Below are positions 33,727 to 42,229 of a stretch of 43,181 bases of DNA, one piece after another. The stretch's first letter is position 1. Each line of letters starts with the position of its first letter. Under the pieces are notes generated by a model. The model made no database searches. It saw only the letters and a list, made by a program, of their open reading frames with translations, and was not told where the DNA came from. Made by a program: the position numbers and the translations under genes. The DNA comes from Paludibacter sp. (GTDB lineage Bacteria > Bacteroidota > Bacteroidia > Bacteroidales > Paludibacteraceae): the NCBI GenBank assembly GCA_027364655.1, contig DAHXOX010000057.1, forward strand, positions 1-43,181. The letters are read 5' to 3'.

Positions 33727-33759
33727 GCGATATGTCCACCTTGATCAAAATAGTTTTTC

Positions 33760-33767
33760 TATCTTTG
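33760..33767 (+). promoter_or_regulatory. Probable ftsQ -7 box
   Basis: TATCTTTG follows the composite terminator and precedes ftsQ by 188 bp. TTG at 33741-33743 is 16 bp upstream, closer than usual. Confidence 0.45.
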
Positions 33768-33955
33768 TCCATGAATTTAAGAAGATTGCTATATGCTGTT
33801 ATTCATGTGATAAAACCACAATCAATACGGATTTTTTGGCAAATGAAGGAAGTTATGTCTCACTCATATAAAAAAACGAGTAAGTTCGCGGGAAACGAAT
33901 CTCAAAGATTCGGGATGATTTCCATCCGATTTTAAACATAAGAAATAATTTTCGG

Positions 33956-34747
33956 ATGAAAATATCTTGGAAAATAGTATTCATTGCAATCGCCTGTTTA
34001 GCAGTCGTTTCATACATCATCGTTGCAACGTTTACATTTTCGGGAAAATCGGCTACCGAAGTGTGTCGTGGAGTACAGATATCGGTGATGGACAGTGCAA
34101 CAGCCAATTTTGTTACTTCGGACGATATAAATCGTATGTTGAAAAACCATGCCATTTCGATGTTAGGTGTCACTATGAATCAGATTCATTTATCGAACAT
34201 CGATAAGCTAATTGCAAAGAATCCTTATGTTGACAACGTGGAGTGCTACAAAACACTCGACGGCAATGTGAAAATAAATGTATGGCAACGACAACCCATC
34301 GCCGAAGTAATGGGATCGACCAATTATTACATCGATAATCAATTGAATAAATTACCTGTTTTAATAGGACATTCAGCCTTTGTTCCGATTATTTCGGGAG
34401 ACGTCAGTGACACTTTTTTGAGTCGGGATCTATTCCCTTTTGTTCAATACATTCATCAACATGAATTTTGGAGTGCTCAAATAGAACAGATTTATCTTCA
34501 GTCTGATTCGCTCATCGAATTAGTGCCTCGCTTGGGTAATTGTGTTATTAATTTAGGAACGATTGATCGATATGAACAAAAGATGAATAAGTTGATGGAA
34601 CTATATCAATATGCTTTGACACATGTAGGATGGGATCGTTATTCCTACATCGACCTGCAATATAAAGACCGCGTCATTTGTACCAAGAGAAGCCCTATTG
34701 ACAACTCTTCAGGCCAACAAAATCATTCAACAAACGATCAACAATAA
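33956..34747 (+). CDS. ftsQ: Cell division protein FtsQ
   Basis: This 263-aa bitopic membrane protein belongs to the divisome. One membrane segment lies at about 5-26, followed by a POTRA-like part ('TSDDINRMLKNHAISMLGVT', 'LIAKNPYVDNVECYKTLDGN') and 'VWQRQPIAEVMGSTNYYID', the Bacteroidota FtsQ pattern. FtsQ links FtsA/FtsZ to septal wall synthesis and normally binds FtsB and FtsL. The gene starts the ftsQ-ftsA-ftsZ run, but murC, which usually lies directly upstream in Bacteroidales, is absent; the cluster has been split here. Confidence 0.93.
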   Translation: MKISWKIVFIAIACLAVVSYIIVATFTFSGKSATEVCRGVQISVMDSATANFVTSDDINRMLKNHAISMLGVTMNQIHLSNIDKLIAKNPYVDNVECYKTLDGNVKINVWQRQPIAEVMGSTNYYIDNQLNKLPVLIGHSAFVPIISGDVSDTFLSRDLFPFVQYIHQHEFWSAQIEQIYLQSDSLIELVPRLGNCVINLGTIDRYEQKMNKLMELYQYALTHVGWDRYSYIDLQYKDRVICTKRSPIDNSSGQQNHSTNDQQ

Positions 34748-34761
34748 ACCAACCACTCGTA

Positions 34762-36042
34762 ATGGAATCAACAAACACCTATATAGCTCTCACAATCGGA
34801 AGTGCCCATACAACAGCGATTGCTGCTCAAATGAATGAAGAAGGACAACTACGTATCTTAGCATCGGAGACGCGACCTTCGGAAGGCATCCGTCATGGCG
34901 AAATCATCAATCCGAGTGCTACGGGCTTTGTTGTGAAGAACACACTCGAACTGTTGGAAAACCGGATTAAAGAGAAAATTGCCAAGGTTTATGTCGGAAT
35001 CAATGGGCGCTCACTGAAAACATTCAATACATCCATAGTGCGTGACTTTGCCGATAGAATACGCATCACTCCTGACATATTGCAAGAAATGATGCAAGAA
35101 ATTAGTCAGGCACAATTAGATGAAGGCATAATTTTCGAAATCTTTCAACAAGAAGTTCTGGTGGATAACGAACCTGAAATGGCTCCCATAGGATGTAATT
35201 GCCTGCAATTATCAACAGGATTTCGTGTAGTGGTTGGGAAATTCGAATTGAAAGAAAATATCGAAAGATGCTTTGACCGCACTGGATATGCGATCATCAA
35301 CACGCCTTTGCAACTTGTCACTACTGCCCAATCGTTACTCTCTCCATTTGAACGCGAACAGGGATGCGCTTTAGTCGATTTTGGAGCCAGCTGCACATCC
35401 ATTGCTGTCTATCATCATAACTTTATGCGATACTTGTGGGTGTTGCCGTTGGGAGGAAACAACATTACGCGCGATATTATGTCCTTAGGCGTTTCTGCAG
35501 AAATTGCCGAAGAATTAAAAATACGCTATGGGAATGCACTGCCAAACACGGTGAACGCAAATCAACGGGTTAGCGTTCGATCTGAAGTTGATGAGAGCGC
35601 TGCAATAAAGATTCCGCTTCAAACCATTGCTTTGGTTGTCGAAGCACGCATCACCGAAATAATAGATGCCATTTGGAAAGCTATTCAGCGTTCAGGTGTT
35701 GCCGACGATTTAGGCGCCGGACTTATTCTTGCCGGCAATGCTTCAAAGTTGCGCAATTTGGATCGACTATTACAAACAAAAACAAATTTGCCCGTGCGCA
35801 TAGGTTCACACAGTCGCTTTCTGGAAGATGGCACCAACACACAGTATCACGATATTTCTTTTGCGCCATCAATAGGGTTATTGCTCACAGCGGACAAAGA
35901 TTGTCTCCTTAAAATCCCCGCACAACCGGATGCTAATGAAAAAGTACCTAAAATAAAACGAAGCAATACATTGGATAAAATACGAACTAAATTGACCAAT
36001 AATATTGTAGGACTCTTCAAATATGAGGAATCCGAAGAATAG
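34762..36042 (+). CDS. ftsA: Cell division protein FtsA
   Basis: This 426-aa actin-like protein anchors FtsZ filaments to the membrane. It begins 'MESTNTYIALTIGSAHTTAI' and shows the SHS2 insert region near 80-160 ('VYVGINGRSLKTFNT'). The second phosphate loop is 'GCALVDFGASCTSIAVYHHN', and 'LGAGLILAGNASKLRNLDRL' marks the adenosine site. A C-terminal amphipathic stretch that should touch the membrane is present ('LTNNIVGLFKYEESEE'). It starts 14 bp after ftsQ and ends 147 bp before ftsZ, so ftsZ may have an extra promoter in that gap. Confidence 0.95.
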   Translation: MESTNTYIALTIGSAHTTAIAAQMNEEGQLRILASETRPSEGIRHGEIINPSATGFVVKNTLELLENRIKEKIAKVYVGINGRSLKTFNTSIVRDFADRIRITPDILQEMMQEISQAQLDEGIIFEIFQQEVLVDNEPEMAPIGCNCLQLSTGFRVVVGKFELKENIERCFDRTGYAIINTPLQLVTTAQSLLSPFEREQGCALVDFGASCTSIAVYHHNFMRYLWVLPLGGNNITRDIMSLGVSAEIAEELKIRYGNALPNTVNANQRVSVRSEVDESAAIKIPLQTIALVVEARITEIIDAIWKAIQRSGVADDLGAGLILAGNASKLRNLDRLLQTKTNLPVRIGSHSRFLEDGTNTQYHDISFAPSIGLLLTADKDCLLKIPAQPDANEKVPKIKRSNTLDKIRTKLTNNIVGLFKYEESEE

Positions 36043-36189
36043 CCCAATAAAAACAAGCAATAAAACGATATATAATTAATAGTTAAACCCTTATTTGCCA
36101 ACGCTCTCACAAAGCCTAAAAAACATGGGGGTTCCACCAGAGATCATCATGATTCAATTATTTACAAACTTATTTTCGATTAAAATACT

Positions 36190-37473
36190 ATGGAACAGAA
36201 CAATGAATTAATCGACTTCGTTCTTCCAATGGAAAGTACTTCCATTATTAAGGTGATTGGCGTGGGCGGAGGCGGAGGCAATGCCGTAAATCACATGTTT
36301 CATCGAGGCATAACCGATGTAACCTTTATTGTATGCAACACCGACAACCAGGCGTTGCAAAAATCACCCGTCCCTATTAAAATTCAATTAGGCGCTGAGG
36401 TGACTGAAGGGTTAGGTGCTGGCGGACGACCGGAACGTGCACGCGAAGCAGCTATGGAGTCGTTGGAAGAAATAGAGAAGGTGCTCAAAACCAATACAAA
36501 AATGGTTTTCATTACTGCCGGAATGGGTGGTGGAACAGGAACAGGCGCTGCACCTGTTGTGGCGAAAGTAGCAAAAGAAATGGGCATTCTCACGGTAGGT
36601 ATTGTCACCATACCATTTGCTTTCGAAGGGAAAAAGAAAATTGCACAAGCGCTTGATGGTGTCGACGAAATGGCTAAGTATGTTGATGCGCTGTTAGTGA
36701 TCAATAACGAAAAGCTAAGTCTCATTTATCCCGATCTTGAACTTCCTAACGCATTTGCCCGAGCAGACGATGTTTTGACCAATGCTGCAAAAGGGATTGC
36801 CGAGATAATTACGGTACCAGGTTATATCAACGTTGACTTTGCCGATGTCTTTACCATAATGAAAGAAGGTGGTGTCGCCATTATGAATACTGGCTATGCC
36901 GAAGGAGAAAATCGTGTTACGAAAGCAATTGAAGATGCTTTGCATTCTCCTTTGCTTAACAACAGCGATATTCGTGGCGCTAAAAAGATATTACTCAATG
37001 TCTATTGCTCTACCACCAACTCCGTAAAAATGGAAGAAGTGTCTGAGATTAATCGATTTATGGAAACCACAGGCTCTGATATCGAAGTCATTTGGGGTGC
37101 CAGCTTTGAAGACGGATTGGAAGATAAAGTGAAAATCACCATCATTGCCACCGGATTTGGCATTGATCAAATTCCTGTGATGATTGGCGATAAAAACATT
37201 GACGAACTTCAATTTGCAAAAAAACGCTTTGAAGCGCCTAAAGTAATAACTCCGGTGCCCGAAATAACGATTAAACAACCTAATCCGGTTCCAACAAAGC
37301 AATCGTCTCCCGCACAAAAACAACCATCTCATAATCAGATGGATAAATTTTATGGAAATAATCTTTCACCCAAAAGAGGCTCTCAATTGAGTTTTCAACT
37401 TGAAGATATGGATGACGACGAAGCTCTCTCAAATATTGAAAACATTCCGGCCTACAAGCGCAAACAACAGTAA
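36190..37473 (+). CDS. ftsZ: Cell division protein FtsZ
   Basis: This 427-aa tubulin-like GTPase forms the division ring. Motifs are 'GVGGGGGNAVNHM' (24-36), the tubulin signature 'GGGTGTG' (113-119) and the T7-loop region 'FADVFTIMKEGGVAIMNTG'. A Pro/Gln-rich linker (about 350-405) leads to the tail peptide 'NIPAYKRKQQ', the Bacteroidota form of the FtsA-binding end. Its length suits the phylum, whose linkers are long. It ends the ftsQ-ftsA-ftsZ run, with yqeY next. Confidence 0.98.
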   Translation: MEQNNELIDFVLPMESTSIIKVIGVGGGGGNAVNHMFHRGITDVTFIVCNTDNQALQKSPVPIKIQLGAEVTEGLGAGGRPERAREAAMESLEEIEKVLKTNTKMVFITAGMGGGTGTGAAPVVAKVAKEMGILTVGIVTIPFAFEGKKKIAQALDGVDEMAKYVDALLVINNEKLSLIYPDLELPNAFARADDVLTNAAKGIAEIITVPGYINVDFADVFTIMKEGGVAIMNTGYAEGENRVTKAIEDALHSPLLNNSDIRGAKKILLNVYCSTTNSVKMEEVSEINRFMETTGSDIEVIWGASFEDGLEDKVKITIIATGFGIDQIPVMIGDKNIDELQFAKKRFEAPKVITPVPEITIKQPNPVPTKQSSPAQKQPSHNQMDKFYGNNLSPKRGSQLSFQLEDMDDDEALSNIENIPAYKRKQQ

Positions 37474-37546
37474 AAAAAATAAATTAATTATCTAAGATAT
37501 TCTTTATCCGGAACCATTTTAAAATAATACTAAAATTCATACAATC

Positions 37547-38002
37547 ATGGGACTATTTGAAACTGTTAGCGAAGATATTAAAGCAGCCATGATGGCAAAG
37601 CAAAAGGTGCGTTTAGAAGCCTTAAGAGGCATTAAGAAAGAGTTTCTGGAAGCAAAAACAGCCAAAGGTTCGGATGGAGAACTACATGACGATGTTGCCA
37701 TGAAGATATTGCAAAAAATGGTAAAACAACGGAAAGACAGCGCAACTATTTACACAGAACAAAACAGACCCGAATTAGCTGAAAATGAACTTGCAGAAGC
37801 TGCTATCATCGAAACATACCTTCCGCAAGCTTTGAGTGAAGAAGAACTCGAACAAGCAATTCGTTCCATCATCGCCGAAGTTAACGCTACTGGACCTAAA
37901 GATATGGGCAAGGTAATGGGCATTGCAGGAAAACAACTTTCAGGGAAAGCAGAAGGAAAGCTGATTGCAGAAAAAGTGAAAACTCTTCTCAATTCATTGT
38001 AA
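37547..38002 (+). CDS. yqeY: GatB/YqeY domain-containing protein
   Basis: The 151-aa protein starts 'MGLFETVSEDIKAAMMAKQK' and ends with 'GKVMGIAGKQLSGKAEGKLI', both typical of YqeY. The fold is the helical tail of GatB that touches tRNA; free-standing YqeY may act on tRNA or amidotransferase steps, but the function is open. It follows ftsZ by 73 bp, a link seen widely in Bacteroidota, and is probably read from the same transcript. A 45-bp palindrome lies after it. Confidence 0.92.
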   Translation: MGLFETVSEDIKAAMMAKQKVRLEALRGIKKEFLEAKTAKGSDGELHDDVAMKILQKMVKQRKDSATIYTEQNRPELAENELAEAAIIETYLPQALSEEELEQAIRSIIAEVNATGPKDMGKVMGIAGKQLSGKAEGKLIAEKVKTLLNSL

Positions 38003-38047
38003 AAAAGTCAGTTATACACTTAAACAATCTCTTTCAAAGAACAATTA

Positions 38048-38109
38048 TTCTTTATTACAATATTTTCCATTGGAAATTATTGTAATAAAGAAATAACTTC
38101 TTACCTTTG
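38048..38109 (+). promoter_or_regulatory. 45-bp palindrome overlapping the marR promoter
   Basis: Bases 38048-38062 and 38078-38092 are perfect inverted arms of 15 bp, and 38064-38069 pairs with 38071-38076 inside them, with one T-T mismatch at 38063/38077. TTG at 38080-38082, 19 bp and TACCTTTG at 38102-38109 form the promoter, so the -33 box is within the right arm. AAAGAA at 38036-38041 repeats the outer arm sequence. No T run follows on the plus strand, which favours an operator over a terminator. Confidence 0.7.
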
Positions 38110-38138
38110 CGTCAGATTTGATGCTTTAGACCGATTAC

Positions 38139-38531
38139 ATGAGAGATCAGAATATTCCAATTACAACACTAACATCTTTTCGGGTGAATTGCATTTGTAC
38201 ACTGAGAAATATTTATAAAGCCGTCAATCAATGCGAAAAGGAGTTTGCCACCAAGTTTGGATTGACGTTGAATGAAGCCATGTTATTATGTTCACTGGAG
38301 ACAAAAAGCCTTTGCGCATCTGACTTGGCAGAAGCAACAGATATGCAATGTTCACAAACTTCCAAAATCTTGAAATCATTGGAAGATAAGAATTTGATAG
38401 AAAGAACCTTAGGAAAGACAGATAAAAGAAACATGTTTTTTATCTTGTCTGAAAAAGGGGAAACAATGCTTGCATCGATAAATTCATTTCAACAAGAAAT
38501 TCCTGATATTTTGAAGCCAATGTTACAATAA
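38139..38531 (+). CDS. MarR family transcriptional regulator, cysteine rich
   Basis: This 130-aa protein has a winged helix at about 55-105 ('ASDLAEATDMQCSQTSKILK', then 'DKNLIERTLGKTDKRN'), with dimer helices before and after. It has six cysteines (18, 20, 32, 51, 59, 71), many for this size, and Cys71 falls in the recognition helix. MarR proteins repress by binding palindromes and are released by ligands or thiol oxidation (as in OhrR). The palindrome directly upstream suggests that it controls its own operon. It is followed by DUF6132 and thioredoxin genes with gaps of 46 and 12 bp. Confidence 0.88.
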   Translation: MRDQNIPITTLTSFRVNCICTLRNIYKAVNQCEKEFATKFGLTLNEAMLLCSLETKSLCASDLAEATDMQCSQTSKILKSLEDKNLIERTLGKTDKRNMFFILSEKGETMLASINSFQQEIPDILKPMLQ

Positions 38532-38577
38532 TTATTTAGAAACATTCATCAACAACGTCACTAAATCATTGAACACG

Positions 38578-38805
38578 ATGAAAAAATGGATTAACTCGTT
38601 TTGGAAGAAAAACTACCTAAACATTCTTGGTATTATTCTTGGAGCCATCGGAGGCTTGCTTTATTGGCATTTTGTAGGCTGCACGTCAGGCCATTGCCCC
38701 ATCACGGGTTCTCCTGTTTACAGCACTTTGTACGGAGGCTTATTAGGTTGGCTGCTTTTCAGCATGTTCAAACCGAAATCCAAGAATAAAAAAGAGAACC
38801 CATAA
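38578..38805 (+). CDS. DUF6132 family small membrane protein
   Basis: The 75-aa protein has two hydrophobic segments (about 14-32 and 49-63) around the conserved loop 'GCTSGHCPITGSPVYST', with Cys35 and Cys40, as in the Bacteroidota family DUF6132. The basic tail (K-rich, 65-75) should face the cytosol. An in-frame TTG at 38569 is a less likely start. The function is unknown; two cysteines in a C-x4-C-P loop beside a thioredoxin gene suggest a thiol or sulfur role, which is inference. It lies between the MarR and thioredoxin genes in one operon. Confidence 0.78.
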   Translation: MKKWINSFWKKNYLNILGIILGAIGGLLYWHFVGCTSGHCPITGSPVYSTLYGGLLGWLLFSMFKPKSKNKKENP

Positions 38806-38817
38806 GTAATCATCGAT

Positions 38818-39309
38818 ATGAACCGCACAAAAAAATGGGCTGTTTTAAGCCTGATAATGTCATTGTTGATCTTTGCATGCAACACGAAAAAAGAATCAAA
38901 AAGTAGTACTAATCAAGTAAATAAAATGGGAACAATTGAACTAACAAAAGCCGAATTTTTGGCAAAAGTGATGAATTATGAAAAGAACCCACAAGAATGG
39001 GTCTTTGAAGGTGACAAACCTTGTGTTATCGATTTCTATGCTAACTGGTGCGGTCCTTGCAAAATGCTCTCTCCTATCATGGAAGAGTTGGCGGTATCGC
39101 CCGAATATGCCGGAAAAGTTGATTTTTACAAAGTGAACACCGAAGACGAACCAGAATTAGCAGCCGTGTTTGGCATTCAAAGCATTCCTTCGATTTTGTT
39201 TTGCCCCATGCACGAAAAGCCACAAATGGCACAAGGAGCATTGCCAAAAGAGACATTAAAACAAGCCATTAACGAGATATTGCTTCAGACGGCTCCCGCA
39301 AAACAATAA
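38818..39309 (+). CDS. Thioredoxin-fold lipoprotein
   Basis: The 163-aa protein has a lipoprotein signal ending 'LLIFAC' (Cys21) and a thioredoxin domain from about 40 to 158. The active site is 'WCGPC' (77-81), the cis-proline loop is 'QSIPSI' and the second half is normal. Lipid attachment places it at the membrane on the periplasmic side, unlike cytosolic TrxA. It may keep envelope proteins reduced or act with DUF6132. It is the last gene of the MarR operon; a large hairpin about 100 bp later ends the unit. Confidence 0.9.
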   Translation: MNRTKKWAVLSLIMSLLIFACNTKKESKSSTNQVNKMGTIELTKAEFLAKVMNYEKNPQEWVFEGDKPCVIDFYANWCGPCKMLSPIMEELAVSPEYAGKVDFYKVNTEDEPELAAVFGIQSIPSILFCPMHEKPQMAQGALPKETLKQAINEILLQTAPAKQ

Positions 39310-39406
39310 AATGGAACATTACCGCGAAGTTATATCTATGGAAAATAGCTGAGCAATGTTTCTCCGTAACGGATAGACTTCACTAACCGGATTAGTTTCT
39401 TATTGC

Positions 39407-39456
39407 AAGAAAAATTCCCTATTTTTGTACATCAAAAAATAGGGAATTTTCTTTTT
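39407..39456 (+). terminator. Long hairpin terminator after the thioredoxin gene
   Basis: The arms 39407-39426 and 39435-39453 pair over about 19 bp with one bulged A, loop GTACATCA, and end in a T run at 39452-39456. Arm symmetry means it could also act on the minus strand. TATTTTTG at 39420-39427 inside the stem resembles a -7 box by chance. Confidence 0.8.
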
Positions 39457-39574
39457 ATAACATCGCTTGTTGACGCTTTTGAAACTGTATGAGGATTTGC
39501 ATTGTAAACAGAAATCATCCACTCATATACCCAAGCAAATACTTTTACCCAATTAATAATTAAACCATTGATAA

Positions 39575-40084
39575 ATGAGAGCAGATATTATTAAACACGC
39601 AATGCATTATGGACTTTACCTCGGACTCTATTTGTGTGCCAAGTTTTTCTTATCAATGACGCAAAATGCTTTTCTAGGTTTTTTAGCCTTCATTATGTGG
39701 ACATCCATTCCTTTCCTAATTTATTGGGTTGTGAAAAAATACCGCGAAGAACAATTACAAGGATTCATCTCTTTTCGCAACGCATGGTCGCTCAGCTTTT
39801 GGATATTTTTCTATGGAGGATTGATTGTGGAAGTTGCTCAGTTTATTTATTACCAGTTTATTAATACGTCATTCCTTCCACAATCACTTCAACAATCGTT
39901 ACAAATTATGGATAAAATGGGAATGTCGATGCCACAACAGAATTTAGATATGATGGAGAAAATCATGATTCATCCCAATTTGTATGTTTTGACTGATTTT
40001 ACGATCTATACCTTGATTGGCGGTGCCATCGTTTCGCTTTTGATAGCAGCTATTGCAAAACATAACCCTAACCCATTTCAATAA
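39575..40084 (+). CDS. DUF4199 family membrane protein
   Basis: The 169-aa protein has four hydrophobic segments: about 10-28, 33-52, 72-92 and 140-162. The helical stretch between the last two ends 'MDKMGMSMPQQNLDMMEKIM'. This is the DUF4199 layout of Bacteroidota, usually found directly before a GT2 gene as here. The function is unknown; a role in membrane or glycolipid handling is suggested only by the neighbour. The next start codon is 18 bp away. Confidence 0.88.
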   Translation: MRADIIKHAMHYGLYLGLYLCAKFFLSMTQNAFLGFLAFIMWTSIPFLIYWVVKKYREEQLQGFISFRNAWSLSFWIFFYGGLIVEVAQFIYYQFINTSFLPQSLQQSLQIMDKMGMSMPQQNLDMMEKIMIHPNLYVLTDFTIYTLIGGAIVSLLIAAIAKHNPNPFQ

Positions 40085-40102
40085 AATTTTTCCTGTTGTA
40101 AC

Positions 40103-41053
40103 ATGGATATTTCCATCATCATACCACTCTATAACGAAGAAGAATCGCTTCCGGAATTATATACTTGGATCGATCGCGTGATGCATGAACATCAGTATGA
40201 CTACGAAATTATTTTTATTAATGACGGAAGTACCGACCATTCGTGGGCTGTGATTGAACAATTGCATCAACAATCGCCACATGTAAAAGGAATCAAATTC
40301 CGACGCAATTATGGCAAATCGCCAGCACTGTTTTCAGGATTTGAGAAAGCAAAAGGCAACGTAGTCATTACGATGGATGCCGACTTGCAAGACAGCCCTG
40401 AAGAGATACCCGATTTATACGATATGATTGTGAACCAAGGATATGATTTGGTTTCAGGTTGGAAAAAGAAACGTCACGACAGCACCTTAAGTAAAAATTT
40501 GCCTTCAAAGATATACAATGCAACGGCTCGCAAAATTACCGGACTCAAGTTGCATGATATGAATTGTGGGTTGAAAGCATATCGTAACGAAGTGATAAAG
40601 AACATAGAAGTGTATGGCGAAATGCACCGTTACATTCCATATTTAGCAAAAGTTGCCGGCTTTACTAATATTGGCGAAAAAGTTGTTTCGCACCAAGCCC
40701 GCAGATTTGGCAAATCAAAATTTGGAATAAACCGTTTTGTCAATGGGTATTTGGATTTATTTTCCCTGTGGTTTTTAGCTCGCTTTGGGAAACGTCCCAT
40801 GCACTTCTTTGGATTTTGGGGTAGCGTCATGTTTTTGCTTGGATTTATTGCCGTGCTTGCTGTTGGCTTTATGAAATGGCACGCCTTAATAACACACACT
40901 CATGCACCATTAATTACCTCAACGCCTTATTTTTATTTATCACTCACGATGATGATTGTAGGTACACAACTTTTTTTAGCCGGATTTGTCGGCGAATTGA
41001 TTTCACGAAACTCGATTGAACGAAATCATTATAATATTGAAAAGGAGATATAA
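40103..41053 (+). CDS. GT2 glycosyltransferase with two C-terminal membrane helices
   Basis: The 316-aa protein opens 'MDISIIIPLYNEEESLPELY' and has 'NDGSTD' (40-45) and the metal motif 'MDADLQDSP' (91-99). Two membrane segments at about 233-255 and 274-299 put it in the DPM1/GtrB/ArnC-like group, which moves a sugar or amino sugar onto undecaprenyl phosphate. The product would then be used by a GT39 or similar enzyme on the periplasmic side. Which sugar it uses cannot be told. It is coupled to DUF4199, as in many Bacteroidales, but the usual pyrC is missing after it. Confidence 0.92.
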   Translation: MDISIIIPLYNEEESLPELYTWIDRVMHEHQYDYEIIFINDGSTDHSWAVIEQLHQQSPHVKGIKFRRNYGKSPALFSGFEKAKGNVVITMDADLQDSPEEIPDLYDMIVNQGYDLVSGWKKKRHDSTLSKNLPSKIYNATARKITGLKLHDMNCGLKAYRNEVIKNIEVYGEMHRYIPYLAKVAGFTNIGEKVVSHQARRFGKSKFGINRFVNGYLDLFSLWFLARFGKRPMHFFGFWGSVMFLLGFIAVLAVGFMKWHALITHTHAPLITSTPYFYLSLTMMIVGTQLFLAGFVGELISRNSIERNHYNIEKEI

Positions 41054-41086
41054 TACGCTCAATCATTATACGCTTAAACACAAACA

Positions 41087-41620
41087 ATGGACATTGCATT
41101 GAACATATTGCAATTTACGATACCAGCTCTCTTAGTGTTGTTGGCAACTTATTTCACACAAAAGCAACTTTTGAAAGGTGAATCACAACGTCGCCGCACC
41201 GAGTTACTGAGGGTTTATTCTTCTACAATCACTCCGATACGTTTGCAAGCTTACGAACGACTGACATTGTTTTTAGAACGGATCTCACCTGATCAGCTGG
41301 TAATGCGCCTACCGTGCAATCAACTCACAGCAAATCAACTCCAAAGCAATGTATTGGAAACCATCCGTCAAGAAAATGAACACAACTTGTCACAACAGCT
41401 TTACGTAGGAAACGATGTCTGGATTATGGTGCAACATGCAAAAGAAAGTATGGTACAGCTTGTCAACACGTGTGCTTCACAACTAAATCCCGAAGATTCA
41501 GGCATTCGCTTAGCCACATTACTGCTCGACACGTATCATGGAGTAGATGAAACACCAATTCATGTTGCCATTGATTTGCTTAAAAGAGAGATGAATGAAC
41601 AATTTGGCTACAATCAATAA
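41087..41620 (+). CDS. Conserved Bacteroidota protein with an N-terminal anchor
   Basis: The 177-aa protein starts with a membrane segment 'ILQFTIPALLVLLATYF' (about 7-23). A helical cytosolic part follows: 'RRRTELLRVYSSTITPIRLQ', 'AYERLTLFLERI', 'LQSNVLETIRQENEHNLSQQ'. It resembles an uncharacterised Bacteroidota family (I believe DUF7935) encoded near DUF4199-GT2. No catalytic motif is evident; a coiled or helical adaptor role is possible. It starts 33 bp after the GT2 gene. Confidence 0.7.
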   Translation: MDIALNILQFTIPALLVLLATYFTQKQLLKGESQRRRTELLRVYSSTITPIRLQAYERLTLFLERISPDQLVMRLPCNQLTANQLQSNVLETIRQENEHNLSQQLYVGNDVWIMVQHAKESMVQLVNTCASQLNPEDSGIRLATLLLDTYHGVDETPIHVAIDLLKREMNEQFGYNQ

Positions 41621-41707
41621 CCATCAATTCTTGATTCCTGAAAATAAAAAGCAAGCAAATCTGCTAAAACAATAACAAAAACGATATAAACAAAACAAAC
41701 AATAGTG

Positions 41708-42220
41708 ATGAACTTTTTAGAATTAGCTTCCAAACGCACTTCGGTACGCCAATTTCAACAACGTCCTGTTGAACAAGAAAAAATGGACTATGTGTTCAAA
41801 GCCATGCAAGTTGCTCCATCAGCTGTTAATTTTCAGCCACTGAAATTTATCGTGGTAAGTGGAGAAAAAATCAGAGAACTACATACTTGTTATCCACGCA
41901 ATTGGATTGAAACAGCTCCTTTGTGCGTTATTGCATGTGGTGATCACAATCGCTCGTGGAAACGCTCCAGTGATGAAAAAGATTATTGCGATGTAGATGT
42001 CGCCATTGCGGTTACTCACCTTGTTTTAGCTGCAACAGAACAAGGGTTAGGCACTTGCTGGATAAGCAATTTCGACGCACAGCAATGTAAATTAATTTTT
42101 TCGTTGCCTAAACATTTAGAGCCGATTGCTCTTATTCCCATCGGATATTCAGACGAAAAGGAAGTCGAACAAGAAGAAAGAATACGCAAGGCAGTGAGCG
42201 ATTTGGTTGAATATCGCTAA
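41708..42220 (+). CDS. Nitroreductase family protein
   Basis: The 170-aa FMN protein begins 'MNFLELASKRTSVRQFQQRP', the usual opening with the R-x-S-x-R-x-F motif for the flavin phosphate, then 'QVAPSAVNFQPLKFIVVSG' and 'DVAIAVTHLVLAATEQGLGT'. It ends with 'LIPIGYSDEKE', as in small nitroreductases. These enzymes reduce nitro compounds, quinones or flavins with NAD(P)H; the physiological substrate is unknown. A GTG three bases upstream could also start it. It precedes the DUF6452 lipoprotein gene by 9 bp. Confidence 0.92.
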   Translation: MNFLELASKRTSVRQFQQRPVEQEKMDYVFKAMQVAPSAVNFQPLKFIVVSGEKIRELHTCYPRNWIETAPLCVIACGDHNRSWKRSSDEKDYCDVDVAIAVTHLVLAATEQGLGTCWISNFDAQQCKLIFSLPKHLEPIALIPIGYSDEKEVEQEERIRKAVSDLVEYR

Positions 42221-42229
42221 ATAATTACA

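Larger units (their letters stand above)
33596..33955. other. Gap between DUF151 and ftsQ
   Basis: These 360 bp carry a probable terminator (33675-33726) and a TATCTTTG box (33760-33767). A 75-codon frame at 33708-33935 overlaps both and is not considered real. The ftsQ leader would be about 185 nt. Confidence 0.55.

Noticed and set aside
33708-33935. 75-codon plus-strand frame before ftsQ
   Set aside because: It overlaps the terminator T run and the ftsQ -7 box, and its composition does not look like protein.
39420-39427. TATTTTTG as a promoter for DUF4199
   Set aside because: It lies inside the left arm and loop of a strong terminator hairpin and lacks a -33 box at the right distance.
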